Assembly: GCA_023548195.1 (NCBI GenBank) | Contig: JAJHZJ010000270.1 | Location: 310,001-374,000 of the forward strand | Direction: 5' to 3' | Length of the DNA stretch: 64,000 bases | Source of the DNA: Bettongia penicillata ogilbyi | Taxonomy: Eukaryota > Chordata > Mammalia > Diprotodontia > Potoroidae | In this document: one piece after another, positions 19,250 to 29,874 of the stretch | How positions within the stretch are numbered: position 1 is the stretch's first letter | How the letters are laid out: every line of letters starts with the position of its first letter | Made by a program: the position numbers and the translations under genes | The notes under the pieces: generated by a model | What the model saw: the letters and a program-made list of their open reading frames with translations, nothing else | What the model was told of the DNA's origin: nothing | Database searches by the model: none

Positions 19250-20050
19250 CCAGATTTGTTCCTTTGGCTTCACTATTACCTTCCAACATGTCTCCCATGT
19301 TCAAAAGCTTGGAATTATCTTGCATTTCCCCACTTTGATTTTACCTCTCATATACAATTGCTTACCAACTGCGCTATATGGATCACACCTCCATCTCATC
19401 TCTCAGTCTGACTTCTCTCTACCGATGGTGGCCCTGTCACCACCTGGGTCCAAGCCCTAAATGCGCTCTATCTGGACTATTGACTTAGTCTCCAAACAGA
19501 TCTTTGTGCCTCTACTTTCTCCCCACCTCCAACTGGCCCAATGTAACAAATATAACAATAACTAGCATTCATAGATCACTTTAAGGTTTACAAATCACTT
19601 TACAAATATTTCAATTTACCCTTGCAACAACCTGTTATTATTATCACCTCCATTTTTACAGATTAGGAAACTGAGGCAGACAGAAATGAAGGGACTTGCC
19701 ATAGATCACAGAGCCGGTGAGTGACTGAGGCTTGGTTTGAACTCAGGTTATCCTGACTCCAGACCCAGTTCTCTATTCACTGCTCCACTTAATTGCCTGA
19801 ATAATCTTCCTTACACATCAGTCTGGTCATATAATTCCTCTGCTCATTTCCGTGGCTTCCTGAGTAATGCACATACTCTTTTGTGTAGCATTCAAGGTCC
19901 CTACAATCTGATGCAACTCTGGTGTCTAACCAGACTGAGCTCATGCTGCAGACTGCGGGCTTCTTGGGCCTCCTCATCGTACACCATTCTTGTCTACATC
20001 TTTGTTTCTTCAAATCTTTTTTCTAGAGTTCCCACCCATTGTGTTGGATT
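19250..20050 (+). mobile_element. L2 LINE 3' region interrupted by a SINE
   Basis: The left part contains 'acttctctctaccgatggtggccctgtcaccacctgggtccaagccc'. The right part resumes with AATCTTCCTTACACATCAGT CTGGTCATAT, 'ttcctctgctcatttccgtggcttcc' and 'gcattcaaggtccctacaatctgatgc'. This is recognisable L2 3' coding and UTR order. The SINE at 19540-19800 separates the two parts. Confidence 0.75.
19540..19800 (-). mobile_element. CORE-SINE inserted in L2, antisense
   Basis: 'tagatcactttaaggtttacaaatcactttacaaa', 'ccatttttacagattaggaaactgaggcag', 'gacttgccatagatcacagagcc', 'gaactcaggttatcctgactccag' and 'tccacttaattgcctga' form a full-length reversed SINE. Confidence 0.9.
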
Positions 20051-20325
20051 TTGCTGTTTTGAAGGCACTGATGCAGACCCTCATGTGTGCTTCCATCAGC
20101 CTTAATGTATCGTGAATGTGAAAAATAAGGTTCTTTCTAAAACTATGCCCATTTTCTCCACCAGATTTCTAAAGACATTTCTGTGAGAATGGACATCAGG
20201 TTTTAGTACGATTTAGCTTTCTTCCCTTTCTTTTCTCATGCCTTGAGATCTGTGTGACATTGGGTGGTAGGATGCTCAGATGCTCAGCTGCCTGAACCCA
20301 ACTGAACAAAATGATCATTTTTCTC
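20050..20325. other. Unassigned sequence
   Basis: Ordinary unique sequence, with nothing recognised. Confidence 0.35.
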
Positions 20326-20327
<2 letters not shown>

Positions 20328-20404
<77 letters not shown>

Positions 20405-20410
20405 CAGAGA
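20328..20410. repeat. (AG)n microsatellite
   Basis: About 36 uninterrupted AG dinucleotides, then GAGACAGAGA. The high purity implies a polymorphic locus. Confidence 0.97.
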
Positions 20411-21030
20411 CTGTCTGACTGCTGCTCTGTTCACAAGAAGGGATTCCAAAGAACAGGGCAAGTACACACACAGCTCTCAATACCTTTGGGGGAGACTCTG
20501 GAAAAGTGAAAATGAAAAATAGCAAATTCTGTGCCATCAAAGTGGTTACTATCTAGCAGAAGAATGTGCTATATTTGTAAATAAGTATGATAAATGATAG
20601 AATAACAATGAGGAAATCCAGACAAGCTGTTTTAACAAAATTTAAAGAGAGAATTCAAAATAATGGAAAAATTACAAACAATAATTTTACAAACCAAAAA
20701 GGCAACCGAGATGTCCTATGTGCCTGTTTTCTGACTTCTTCAAGAAGTTTTTTATGAGAATGATCTGTGCATGCATGGGAGAGGGTATCCTTGATGACAA
20801 CATGGACAGGGAAAAGATAGAGTTTTGTAGATGATTTTCTATAGATTGCATCGTCACAATTCTGTGACTGAGAATGACTTTTAAAAAGTACAGTTTCTAC
20901 GTGTATTTGTTGTTGTTCCAGAGTCATTTTTTTAAAAAATCAACAAACAAAGTCTTCTCCCATGCGTATACTAAAATCATATGATTTCTTAACAGATTGG
21001 ATCTGTCTCCTCCCTTCTCGCTCTCCATTC
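20411..21030. other. Unassigned sequence
   Basis: Unique by eye, A/T-rich. A minus-strand 90-codon frame (20655-20927) has no recognised family. Confidence 0.35.
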
Positions 21031-21185
21031 CATATGGTGTGGTGGAAGGAGTGACAAGACCCAGATGAAAATCTCAGCTTTTCCATTTAGTACCTGTAAG
21101 ACCTTGTCAGTTTCCTCAGAAATGAGAGCGCTGTCCTGGATGACCCCAAGGCCCCTTTAAGCTCTCAATCTATGAGATGACTCTC
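21030..21185 (+). mobile_element. CORE-SINE
   Basis: 'tatggtgtggtggaaggagtgacaagaccc' head, 'gtaccctgtaagaccttgtcagtttcctc'-like core (divergent), and 'tgaccccaaggcccctttaagctctcaatc' 3' part. Confidence 0.7.
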
Positions 21186-21194
21186 TTTAGAGAT

Positions 21195-21443
21195 CTTCGT
21201 TCATTCATTTTCAGTCATATCTCACTCTTCATGGCTGCATTTGGGGTTTTCTTGACATAGATACTGGAGTTGTTTGCCATGGCCTTCTTCAGCTCATTTT
21301 ACAGATGTGGAAATTAAGACAACCAGAGTTAAGTGACTTGCTTAGGGTCACACAGCTACTAAGTATCTTCAGACAGATTTGAAGTCAGGTCTTTTTGACT
21401 TCAGGCTCAGTGCACTATCCACTGTGCCACCTCACTGCCCTTC
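21195..21443 (-). mobile_element. MAR1-like SINE, near full length, antisense
   Basis: The tail side reads 'cattttcagtcatatctcactcttcatggctgcatttggggttttcttgac'. The middle reads CTCATTTTACAGATGTGGAA, then AGTTAAGTGACTTGCTTAGG GTCACACAGC. The head side reads 'gcactatccactgtgccacctcactgccc'. All modules of a tRNA-derived SINE with an RTE-like tail are present. Confidence 0.85.
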
Positions 21444-21617
21444 ATAGATCTACCGGGTAGCAAAAATCAAAGGAGGCATACGTCCTGGGGCAGAAAAGAC
21501 TTTTCATAAGGCCAGAAACTATATCTGTAATTTCCCAGATGTGGAAACTCCCTTTACCAATGCAGGCTGGCATGTTCTTTGAAAGGTATAGTCTTAAAAA
21601 TACCTAGGACACTGAGG

Positions 21618-21875
21618 TATATATACATATATATATATATATATACATATATACTTAATGCTACTTATGTACTATATAAATATATAGTATGTTTATATTA
21701 TAGTATATTTATATATTATGTATAATATATAAACTATATACTTATATAAATATATATTATAGTATATAATACTATATAATATATAAGCTATATACTTATA
21801 TAATATATAAATATATTATGGTATATAATACTATATAATATATAAACTATATACTTATATAAATATACTATACTT
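21618..21875. repeat. A/T-rich minisatellite with about 60-bp unit
   Basis: Almost only A/T. It opens with (AT)n. A unit containing ACTATATACTTATATAA and TATAATACTATATAATATAT then repeats about three times. It is strongly self-complementary and could extrude as a cruciform. Confidence 0.9.
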
Positions 21876-22270
21876 AAGGGTATAGTCTTTACTGAACCCA
21901 TAGTAAGGACTTTCCAACTTGGCAGGAATTCCAGAGCTTATATTCTGATCAAGAACAATGCCATGCATGCTTCTTTCCTCCGGACAGGGAGGTGATAGAC
22001 TTAGAGTTCAGAAGGAGAAGTCTATTTTCAGACATGCCAATGAAGGGATCTGTTTTGCTTAATTCTACATACTTGTTATAAGAGTTTTGTGTTGTTGAAA
22101 TAATTTAATTTTATAATAATATATAATAATAATAAATAATAAAATAATTTAATAATGATTTAATAATTTTGAAGAAAGAATGGTCACTTTCATGCCACAC
22201 TGAGGCCTTAAAAGGTGACTAAGCAGAGAAACAAACTATGCATCCAAAATGAAAAACCCAAGCCCCTTAA
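21876..22270. other. Unassigned sequence with TAATAA-rich patch
   Basis: Unique sequence plus a short AATAATAT simple stretch (about 22100-22165). Confidence 0.45.
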
Positions 22271-22274
22271 ACTT

Positions 22275-22405
22275 TTTTGTTCAATATATACAAGACTACT
22301 TGCCAGGCACCGTACTAAACACTGAAGATACAAAGAAAAGCCAAAAACAAAATAAAAAACCAAGAAATAAACAAACACAAAAAAACAGTCCCTGAAGGGG
22401 GAGAC
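22275..22405 (-). mobile_element. L2-like tail, antisense
   Basis: 'acttgccaggcaccgtactaaacactgaagatacaaagaaaagcc', then an A-rich stretch and 'cagtccctgaagggggagacaag'. Confidence 0.75.
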
Positions 22406-22490
22406 AAGATCTGGAACAGCTCATTGAGCAGTTGTGAGGACCAAATGAGATAATGACAAGTACTCACAAACTCTGTGAAGGTCAGTCTTG
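22405..22490 (+). mobile_element. CORE-SINE 3' fragment
   Basis: 'cagttgtgaggaccaaatgagataatgacaagtactcacaaac' matches the SINE segment after the core. Confidence 0.6.
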
Positions 22491-22499
22491 ATTGCAATT

Positions 22500-23085
22500 A
22501 TCTCTCCAGGCAGTCTAATCCATGTTCATACAGTTCCAAGTGTTAGGAAGCTTTTTCTTACAGCTATTTGCCTGTCTCTGGGCAAGTGGCTGTCTGCAAG
22601 CCTCCTTTAATTAAACGCCTGCCCTCTTTGGCTCTGAGTTGCTGGCATTGTGCATGATGAGGCTGGGGAATAGCTGTCTGTTTGAACCAGCTGTGGTTCA
22701 GGCTGATGTCTGGAAAAGGTAAGGTGTGAACTCACAATTTATTGTCCTGAGACTGGTCCCAAAATAAACAGAATTTTTTCATTTACCTTTTTTTTTTTTT
22801 TTTTTTTGCTGACTCCTATCTTCTGGGTTTATGGTTGGTCATTTCCTCTTTGTGTTTTTAAAACAGTCTCTCTGGGCTGCTGTTTCTCCTTTCTCCCCGA
22901 GCTTGAATGATAGGGCTGACATCTGGGAAGGAGAAAATGATTTCTCTCCTTCACAGGTTATGTCTCTCTCAGACCTGGGAGCTTTTTAAAATTCAGGCTT
23001 TTCCTCTAAAGTTCTTAGGCAAGTAAGAGAGAAAAGAGTGTCAAAATTAGAGTTTTAACACATCAGAAACTGAAAGCAAGATTGG
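22500..23085. promoter_or_regulatory. Unique block with E-box/RUNX palindrome and T20 run
   Basis: TGAACCAGCTGTGGTTCA (22683-22700) has perfect 7-base arms around GCTG. It overlays a CAGCTG E-box and a TGTGGTT RUNX-type site. A 20-base T run lies at 22788-22807. Regulatory role is inferred. The T run could alternatively be the tail of an old antisense retrocopy, but no source gene is recognised. Confidence 0.3.
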
Positions 23086-23094
23086 AAGCTTGTA

Positions 23095-23175
23095 TTGGGG
23101 ATCAACTGTAGTCCATCAGTTCATTGAACACCCACTGTGTGCTTAGTTCTTCACTAGGACTTGTCTCATTAAGGG
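23095..23175 (-). mobile_element. L2-like tail, antisense
   Basis: 'cagttcattgaacacccactgtgtgcttagttcttcac' is a diverged reversed tail. Confidence 0.5.
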
Positions 23176-23189
23176 GAGGGGCAGTCATC

Positions 23190-23465
23190 AAGTCATAGGC
23201 AGCTGGGTTCAAACCTTTGTCTATTACTTACAACTTGTATAGACTCAGAAAAGTCAACAGATCTCCCCAGGCCTCAGTTTCATTATTTGTAAAACAAGAT
23301 CACCTCTGCACTCCCATTTAGCTCATAAAATCTTATAAGTCTTATAGTATCCAATCTGATAAATCACTTAATCTCTCCATCTGAATTTATGTCTCCATAA
23401 AACGAAAAGATTGGAATGGACAGCCTTGGAAATCCCTCCCAGCTCTGGAGCTCTGATCCATGCTG
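23190..23465 (+). mobile_element. Two CORE-SINE copies in tandem
   Basis: Copy 1: GCTGGGTTCAAACC, then 'ccaggcctcagtttcattatttgtaaaac'. Copy 2: 'aaatcacttaatctctccatctg' and 'ggaatggacagccttggaaatccctcccagctctggagctctgatcc'. Confidence 0.7.
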
Positions 23466-23469
23466 TAAT

Positions 23470-23640
23470 CTAGTCTAGGGGCCATGGATCCCTTTGTAGA
23501 TCAGGTAAAGCCCACAGACCCCTTCTTAGAATACCATTTTAAGAATAATAGAAGGAAATGACAAATTTCAGTTAGAGATCAGTGAAAATAAAGACATAAT
23601 TATTTCCCATTCAAGTTCACTGATTTATCCACAGACCTTC
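23470..23640 (-). mobile_element. hAT-like nonautonomous repeat, type 1
   Basis: 'ggggccatggatccctttgtag' and 'cccacagaccccttcttagaataccattttaagaa' are the reverse complement of modules in the 3.1-kb, 35.8-kb and 44.7-kb copies. Confidence 0.55.
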
Positions 23641-23689
23641 GGGAGGGAGGGGTGGATGGTCCATGAGCTATAGATTGATAATCCTCCTT

Positions 23690-23760
23690 CCAACCTCTTC
23701 ACTCCACAGAGAAAGAAACTGAGGCAAAGAGGGACTTGCCCATGGAATAAATACCAACCC
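23690..23760 (-). mobile_element. CORE-SINE fragment, antisense
   Basis: 'ccacagagaaagaaactgaggcaaagagggacttgcccatgg'. Confidence 0.65.
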
Positions 23761-24250
23761 TTCCCTCCTTCTGAGGCAGAGTGGGTTTTGGATTGCCCAT
23801 GGAGTGGGAAGCCAGGAGCTGAGTCTGTGTCCAGTGGCTTTTCATCACCCCGCACTGGCCTCACAATTCCCACACCTCCTGTGTGGGTTTGATTCTTTCA
23901 CCTTTCCAAGCTCCCCTCCTCAGACTGAGTAGCACATGCATGTGTTCCTCACTCTCTGTATGGTTTCAGAAAGGAGTCAGAATAGATCCTTAATCACTGG
24001 TGAGGTAGGTGAGGTAGGCAGCAGCATTTCTGGGTGTAGAGGAAGTAGGCTTTAAACTTGTCCATCAGGGCACTTTTTTTAGGCTATCTTTTTCAGGCAT
24101 CCTAACTGGTGCCTTCCCTCATATATTTCAGATGATGACAGACTCAGGGTATCAAACATTGTCTCAAATGGAAGGCCCTGAGAGAGCGGAACATTGTGCC
24201 AGCATCTTACAATTAGCATTGACTTTTTACACTCCTTATAGGGCTTTTCA
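23760..24250. other. Unassigned sequence
   Basis: Nothing recognised apart from a small GAGGTAGGT duplication near 24000. Confidence 0.35.
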
Positions 24251-24254
24251 GATA

Positions 24255-24418
24255 GGGAAATGGAGTTTTTATTGGGTGACCTGGAAAGATCTTAAATGCC
24301 ATCAAGTCCAGGCCCAAAGAAATTATGTGACTTAATTAGGGTCACACAGCGGTTTGAACTCAGGGTTTCCTGACTCTAAATCCAGCATTCTATTCACCAT
24401 ACCACCCAGCTGCCTGGC
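24255..24418 (-). mobile_element. CORE-SINE (MON1-like), antisense
   Basis: 'gaaagatcttaaatgccatcaagtccaggcc', 'gtgacttaattagggtcacacagc', 'gaactcagggtttcctgactctaaatccag' and 'caccataccacccagctgcc'. Confidence 0.85.
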
Positions 24419-24419
24419 A

Positions 24420-24836
24420 GGGGAGGTCAGTTGGGTTTCAGATGCTGAGTGGATAACAGAACTGAACTGCCAACCCCTCCCAGTTCCCTGACTTACATCC
24501 TAGATCGTTGGTTCCCTTTCTTTCCCCAGCTTGGGACTGTGGAGTTATTGCAAGGTGTGCATTTCATTAAATGACTTGGTGTAATAAATAAGCCACTGTA
24601 GCTTCTGTAGAATGAATAAATCATAGGTCATACATATAAATGCATTTACTCAAGGGTTCCAATGGATCCAGCATCTCATTAATGTGGGTATGCCTTCCCA
24701 GGATGCAGTTGATAGCCCATCCTGAGGAATTCTTGACTGTGCTCTCCCAGGAGTTTGTGATGATTGGGGGGGGGGGGGTCCTCCCAATGTACTGGCAGCT
24801 TTACTTACTTTCTCTTGATATTGAGAAGATACCATG
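24420..24836. other. Unassigned sequence with a G13 run
   Basis: Unique by eye. It has an uninterrupted run of 13 G at 24766-24778. Confidence 0.45.
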
Positions 24837-24837
24837 G

Positions 24838-24955
24838 GACCATAAATATAGAGCTGGAAGGGCCTTCTAAAGCTAAACCTCTTGTTTTACAGATAAGGAA
24901 ATGGAGGTCCAGGTAAATAGAGTGACTTGCCCAGGAGATCTCACTATGTATGGTT
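24838..24955 (-). mobile_element. CORE-SINE, antisense
   Basis: ACCATAAATATAGAGCTGGA AGGGCC, 'cttgttttacagataaggaaatggagg', 'gagtgacttgcccaggag'. Confidence 0.85.
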
Positions 24956-24964
24956 TAGCCATTT

Positions 24965-25060
24965 TGATTAATTTAATCCAATAACTAAATCATTCAATTT
25001 CTTTGGGCTTCAGTTTCCTCATCTGCAAAATGAAAGGACTGGAATGATGGTCAGTCCATT
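24965..25060 (+). mobile_element. CORE-SINE core fragment
   Basis: 'aatcattcaatttctttgggcttcagtttcctcatctgcaaaatgaaagg'. Confidence 0.75.
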
Positions 25061-25109
25061 TTTATTTTAAAATAGCCATTGAAGTTACACAGCTACTTTG
25101 GCTTTTTCT

Positions 25110-25285
25110 TGGTGCAATGGGACAAAGCACTTTCTATGGAGTTTTTAAATGCCTAGATTTGAGGCTCATATCATAAACAAGTCACTTTAACTCTCTTGAC
25201 ATCTCTTTACTCATCTATAAAGGTGGCCAAATCATGCTTGTATCACCCACATGCCAGGACTTTGTGAGGGAAATGCCTTGTAAAC
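25110..25285 (+). mobile_element. CORE-SINE
   Basis: 'gtgcaatgggacaaagcactttctatggag' head, 'caagtcactttaactctcttgac' core, 'ctcatctataaaggtgg' and 'tttgtgagggaaatgccttgtaaac'. Confidence 0.65.
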
Positions 25286-25329
25286 CAGGGCCTTCCTTCC
25301 ACTTTCATGGGGCCACAGTCTGAGTCAAA

Positions 25330-25980
25330 CTTTGCTCTCACTGCACATTTACCCCACCCCCACCCAATCAATGACCAAATCCTGTCCATACCAGCTCCAT
25401 ATTTTTAATATCTGTCTCCTTCACTTCTCTCATATAGCTGCCTTCCCAGTTCAGTCTCTCAACACCTTCACCTGAACTATTACAAAAGTCTCCTTTCCCA
25501 AAGCTTCTCCTGCCCTTCCTATCCATCTTCTACCCAACTATCAGATGGATGGTCCTAACATGGAGATCTGACCTTTGGAGTCAGTCCCAATTCAGAAATC
25601 TTCAGCAGCTCCTGCTTTCCTGTAGGGTAGAATATTAGCTATTCACACCGACAAAGAAACATTTCCAATAATTTCATCTTATTGCCCTTGGAGCACTCTC
25701 CAATCCAGACTAACTGGAGGGGTCACTCCTAAAGGAATGAACTCTTTCCTGGAGGCCACCTCTAAAATCCCTGGGGGGGCTTGAATGTGTCACCTCCTAC
25801 AGGAGGCCTTTCCAGATTTCTCTCTGCCTCCCCTCCTCCAGTTATTGTGCTCTTTCTTTTGTATTGACTGTTTACATGTCATTTCCCCCACTCCCAATAA
25901 AATGTAATTTCCTAGATAGCCTAGTTCAGCGCCTTGACCATAATAGATTTAATAAATGTTTGTTGTTTAATTCAATTTAG
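25330..25980 (+). mobile_element. L2 LINE 3' end, long copy
   Basis: About 650 bases run in L2 order: 'ctcctgctttcctgtagggtagaatattag', 'gtcacctcctacaggaggcctttccagatttc', 'tgtgctctttcttttgtattgactg' and 'cataatagatttaataaatgtttgttg' at the end. It is one of the longest L2 copies in the window. Confidence 0.8.
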
Positions 25981-26559
25981 TGAAATAATAGAAATGTGAG
26001 CTACAATAGGATTATTATGTAACTATTAATAATTACCTATGCATTGTTTTGTAGGAACTTTCCATTTTAAATAACAAATCATCTTCTCCTCCCCAACCAT
26101 GTTCTAAAAAGTAGGGGCATCTGATGGAAGGCAGTCATAATGTTTTCATTTCTCAGAGCTATAACTAGGATGGGGAAACTAGGGTCTTGTCCCAGGGCAA
26201 CAATATGTATAGGTTGCAAACATATACAAAGTGTGCCTTTGGGCAATGGTTTACTAATAACCAAGGGTTTCCCCCCATCCCATGGAGCTATCATTTCGAG
26301 TCTCCTCCCTTATGATGTATTGGGGTCTCCTCATCACAACCCCTCATGGTTGAAGGACATATTTAATCCTTCTTGATCCTGGCACCAAAATTGCCAGTTA
26401 GAGTTCTTGTCATTTTCCCATACCAGGAAATTGCTACCTTGTTAAGGTTGAAGATGCTTTTTATCCATCTGAGAGAAAGAACTATTTCGTTTATGTCTCA
26501 GAACTCTCTCTTGCCTTGTGTATTGTTTTCTGTTGATGCTAGGTCATCATTCTGTTTCT
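25981..26559. other. Unassigned sequence
   Basis: No gene or repeat recognised. Short frames on both strands around 26080-26560 lack similarity. Confidence 0.35.
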
Positions 26560-26900
26560 AGCTGAGCAGGATTCCAGACGGCAGTTGAGATGCTCTCAGC
26601 AGATATTTCCTATAATTAAAGACCAGAGGGCTGCTCACTGCTTGCTCACTGCTGCTGGCCCATCCTTGAGCTCTCTCAGTTCTAGCTGGATTTCTTACCT
26701 CTCAGTTTTGCAAGCTCAGCAGGTATGGGCACCTGTAATCACTTGACACATGGAGCATTACCTAGCTGAATTAAACAGTCACAGTCCGTGTTCATCTCTT
26801 GCCATGGCCCTATGCTGTCATTTTACTGTACCTTCATAACATTAACCCTGAATGATCAATGAAGAGTAAAACACAACCTATAGTAATAAAGAATAGACAG
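26560..26900. other. Apparently unique block, possible noncoding element
   Basis: Repeat-free and compositionally complex. It has a small direct repeat of TGCTCACTGCT (about 26631-26652) and a CACCTG E-box near 26730. Confidence 0.25.
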
Positions 26901-27070
26901 CATCAGAACACATAATTCAAATTCTAAAGCCATCATTATTGTCTCTATGACATTGAATGAGAGTCAGTTTCCTAATCCATGAAATGGGTATGATAATCTA
27001 TATACTATATACTCAATTTTCAAGGTGGATTAGATGGGACCATCTGATAACCCAGGAATAATAATTCAAA
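26900..27070 (+). mobile_element. CORE-SINE, degraded
   Basis: 'gacattgaatgagagtcagtttcctaatccatgaaatgggtatgataa' and 'ggattagatgggaccatctgat'. Confidence 0.6.
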
Positions 27071-27297
27071 CATCTTTGTCTTCATTCATGTTATTAAATC
27101 TGGACTCTTAAAATATACTCATAGGGTCATAAGATATACTCAAGACAAGAACAACATCAAAAATTAAATCAAAGCTGCTTCTATTGACCTTCTCAAAGAC
27201 TGAACTCTTTATGAAACACCAACCTCTTATTTACATAACACTTATGCTTTAGAACAGACACCAGGGACAGGGTCACATCTATTTGACTTCCAACTTC

Positions 27298-27460
27298 CTC
27301 ATACAAAAGAGAAAGAATTGGACTTGGGGTCAAAAGATCTGATTCAAATCCTGGTTAAGTCACAACTTTACTGGGCCTCAGTTTCTTCACCTGTAAAATG
27401 GGGGGGGGATGAGAGGGCCTCTGAAGCCCCTTCCAGCTCAAATTCCATAGTCATACAGCC
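27298..27460 (+). mobile_element. CORE-SINE (MIR-like)
   Basis: 'gaattggacttggggtcaaaagatctgattcaaatcctgg' head and B box, 'actgggcctcagtttcttcacctgtaaaatgggggg', 'ctctgaagccccttccagctc'. Confidence 0.85.
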
Positions 27461-28380
27461 CTGTGAATATGAAAGAAGAGATATTCTTGTCAGGAAAAAT
27501 ATAGTGATGCCCATACTATGCCCATAATCGCACCTGGGTATTATTCTGAGCAGTATAGACTGCCATAAGGCATAAAATTGGGCCAACCTAATTAAATATA
27601 CTGGCTTCAGTCACAAAGTTTTCTCCTCATTAAATATTCCCTCCTATAGCTGTTTCAGGACAATTCCACAATTTGGGCTCAGTCTTCCATTTCTGGACTG
27701 AATCACCTAGCTGCTCTTAGCTTCATCACAATTGCTGGCCATGGTGCTGACACACATAAGTCTTCCCCACCCCCACCCCTACCCCCACCTATGCAGATGA
27801 CAGCTGCCTCTGTGCATTAGTAGAAGGTTTCACAAATTGCCCTGTCCAGTAGAATTTATCATGCTCTAGTGATAAGAATCCCCATACTCATCTAGGCTGA
27901 TCCTTGTAAAACAGACATATTGTCTGTCACTATGCCCACACTCAAATCATTTCCAGATAAATAGGTCCTGAGAGAGTTCTTCTTACCCAGCCCTTGAGAG
28001 CCCAGTTATTTCTATGACATGGTGATGAATTGGAAGTAGACTTTAGTAGAGGATGAAGGTAATGTAAAGGTCTTTGTCATCATAAAACTCCATATAAATG
28101 AAAGAAGGCATTGTTTTCATTTTTCAATTCACTCTACATGTGTTTATTGGGTACCTGATATGTAATCTAATTTTTCACCATACTTATATTTTTCATATCA
28201 TTCTTCCAGTGTTTCTATATAGCCAAAAGCCAAAAAATCTCATAGTCTTAGAGAATTTAAGTGGCTGATATCACAAAAGGTAATGTTAACATGAGTAGAT
28301 TACAGTAGGGACATGAAATGGTTTTCATTTACCAGTGAAAACACTATTAGAAAAGCAGCATAAAGGATGTCATGAGATAT
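27461..28380. other. Unassigned sequence
   Basis: About 0.9 kb without recognised repeats, apart from a C-rich (CCCCAC)n patch at about 27766-27790. No coding signal. Confidence 0.35.
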
Positions 28381-28382
28381 GT

Positions 28383-28510
28383 ATAATCAATCAATGTTTA
28401 TTAAGGACCTATTATGTTCCAGATACTGTACTAAGTGCTGGGGATACAAAAAAGGCAAAAACCAGTCCCTGCCCTGAAGAAGTTCCCAACTGAAAAAGGA
28501 GGTGGTTAGT
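28383..28510 (-). mobile_element. L2-like 3' end, antisense
   Basis: TCAATGTTTATTAAGGACCT ATTATGTTCCAG, 'actaagtgctggggatac' and 'ccagtccctgccctgaagaag'. Confidence 0.85.
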
Positions 28511-28699
28511 CATGTAGCAAGAATGAAGGATGGTCAATAGATAGCCAAAATTTCCCATTGGTATCCATACAATGTTAAGAGTTCTGAAGAAAGAAACTCT
28601 AGGCCTTTTGGATTTATGGGAGAACATGAACAAGTGTTGTAAAGGATGAAAAGGCATGGATGAGGTGCGATCAGCATCATATGAGGGAAAACCCACACT

Positions 28700-28842
28700 G
28701 ATGAGAAGTGAGTATTCCCTTTCCTACTAATAAGTTCCTTGAGGGCAAGGATTGTCCTTGTCTCTTTTTGTATTATCAACACATAATACAATGCCTGGCA
28801 CATAGTAGGTGGTTAATAAATGTTGATTGATTAATTTAAATG
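28700..28842 (+). mobile_element. L2-like 3' end
   Basis: 'aagttccttgagggcaaggattgtcc', 'acaatgcctggcacatagtagg' and TTAATAAATGTTGATTGATT. It is little diverged from the family pattern. Confidence 0.9.
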
Positions 28843-28944
28843 TCAGAGTATGATGGACCAGGAACTTGGAGAGATGCAAAGACATTTTCATGGAGTCATA
28901 GAAATTCAGAGTTCAAAGACTATATCTATAAAGGGATCCACATA

Positions 28945-29075
28945 ACAGTCACCTCCTTTTCTAGTTGTGTGTTCCTTGGGGGTAGGGACTGTCTTTTACT
29001 CCCTTCTTGTATTCCCAGCACTTACCATAGTACCTGGCACATGGTAGGCACTTAATAAATGTTGATTGATTATAC
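28945..29075 (+). mobile_element. L2-like 3' end
   Basis: 'tgtgttccttgggggtagggactgtc', 'attcccagcacttaccatagtacctggcacatgg' and CTTAATAAATGTTGATTGAT. Confidence 0.9.
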
Positions 29076-29872
29076 ATATCTTATGACATCCTTTATACTA
29101 CTTCTCCAATACAGTTGTTCATTGATGGTCTTTGGTGAGATATTGGTCATTTCATGATTCTCTATGTGGCACGAGGCAGGGATGAATAGTTCCACTGATT
29201 GCTGTGCTTGGAAGTCTTCCTCCTTAGCTCTTGAGGCAGGACATATTTCATGCTAAGATTCCTAAACTCATTGTGTCTCAATTTCTCCATCAATTAAAGC
29301 GGAATGGACTTAACTAAAAATTTGGAGTTATTAGTATGAGAGGTATCATATCAGTTAATTTGTATACATTCTTATGTATACTGTGTAGCACCTTTACTTT
29401 TTATTAATAATTGCAATGGAGACAGGATAATAACTGTAATGTTAAATGAAGTATTACCTGAAGTGTCTCTGAGTTAGATGTTAATGAAGAAAAGGAGATA
29501 TGTGTCATGTGTAGTATTTAGTTGAGGATTAATCTGGTGGACTTGGCAATTACCAGATTCACAGCTGACATTCAAAAAATGTTTGCGAAATGAACAACTG
29601 TACCAGTGGAACCAGTGGGATGAGATAATGCAAGAAAATGTAAAGGTGGCTGCCAGCATCTTCACAAGCCATCAAGGGGGCCAATTCTGATGGCTCAGAA
29701 TGCCCCAGTTTTAATGAAAGCAGTTTGAGGGATGGTCACATGAAGACAGATTCCAACATCCAGGCTGGTTCTTCTTCAGAGGTTTGTACAGTAAACCTCC
29801 CATGAGATTAGGTCATCCCTAGTTGATGATAAACTGATTCGAGTCTGAGACAATGAATCTGAATCTGCAGTT
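29076..29872. other. Unassigned sequence
   Basis: Unique by eye, with no coding or repeat signal recognised. Confidence 0.35.
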
Positions 29873-29874
29873 AC

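Noticed and set aside
20328..20410. Regulatory GAGA-factor element
   Set aside because: A pure AG dinucleotide array is fully explained as a microsatellite.
22788..22807. Poly-T as the tail of an antisense processed pseudogene
   Set aside because: No polyadenylation-signal complement at the right distance and no recognisable gene sequence follows.
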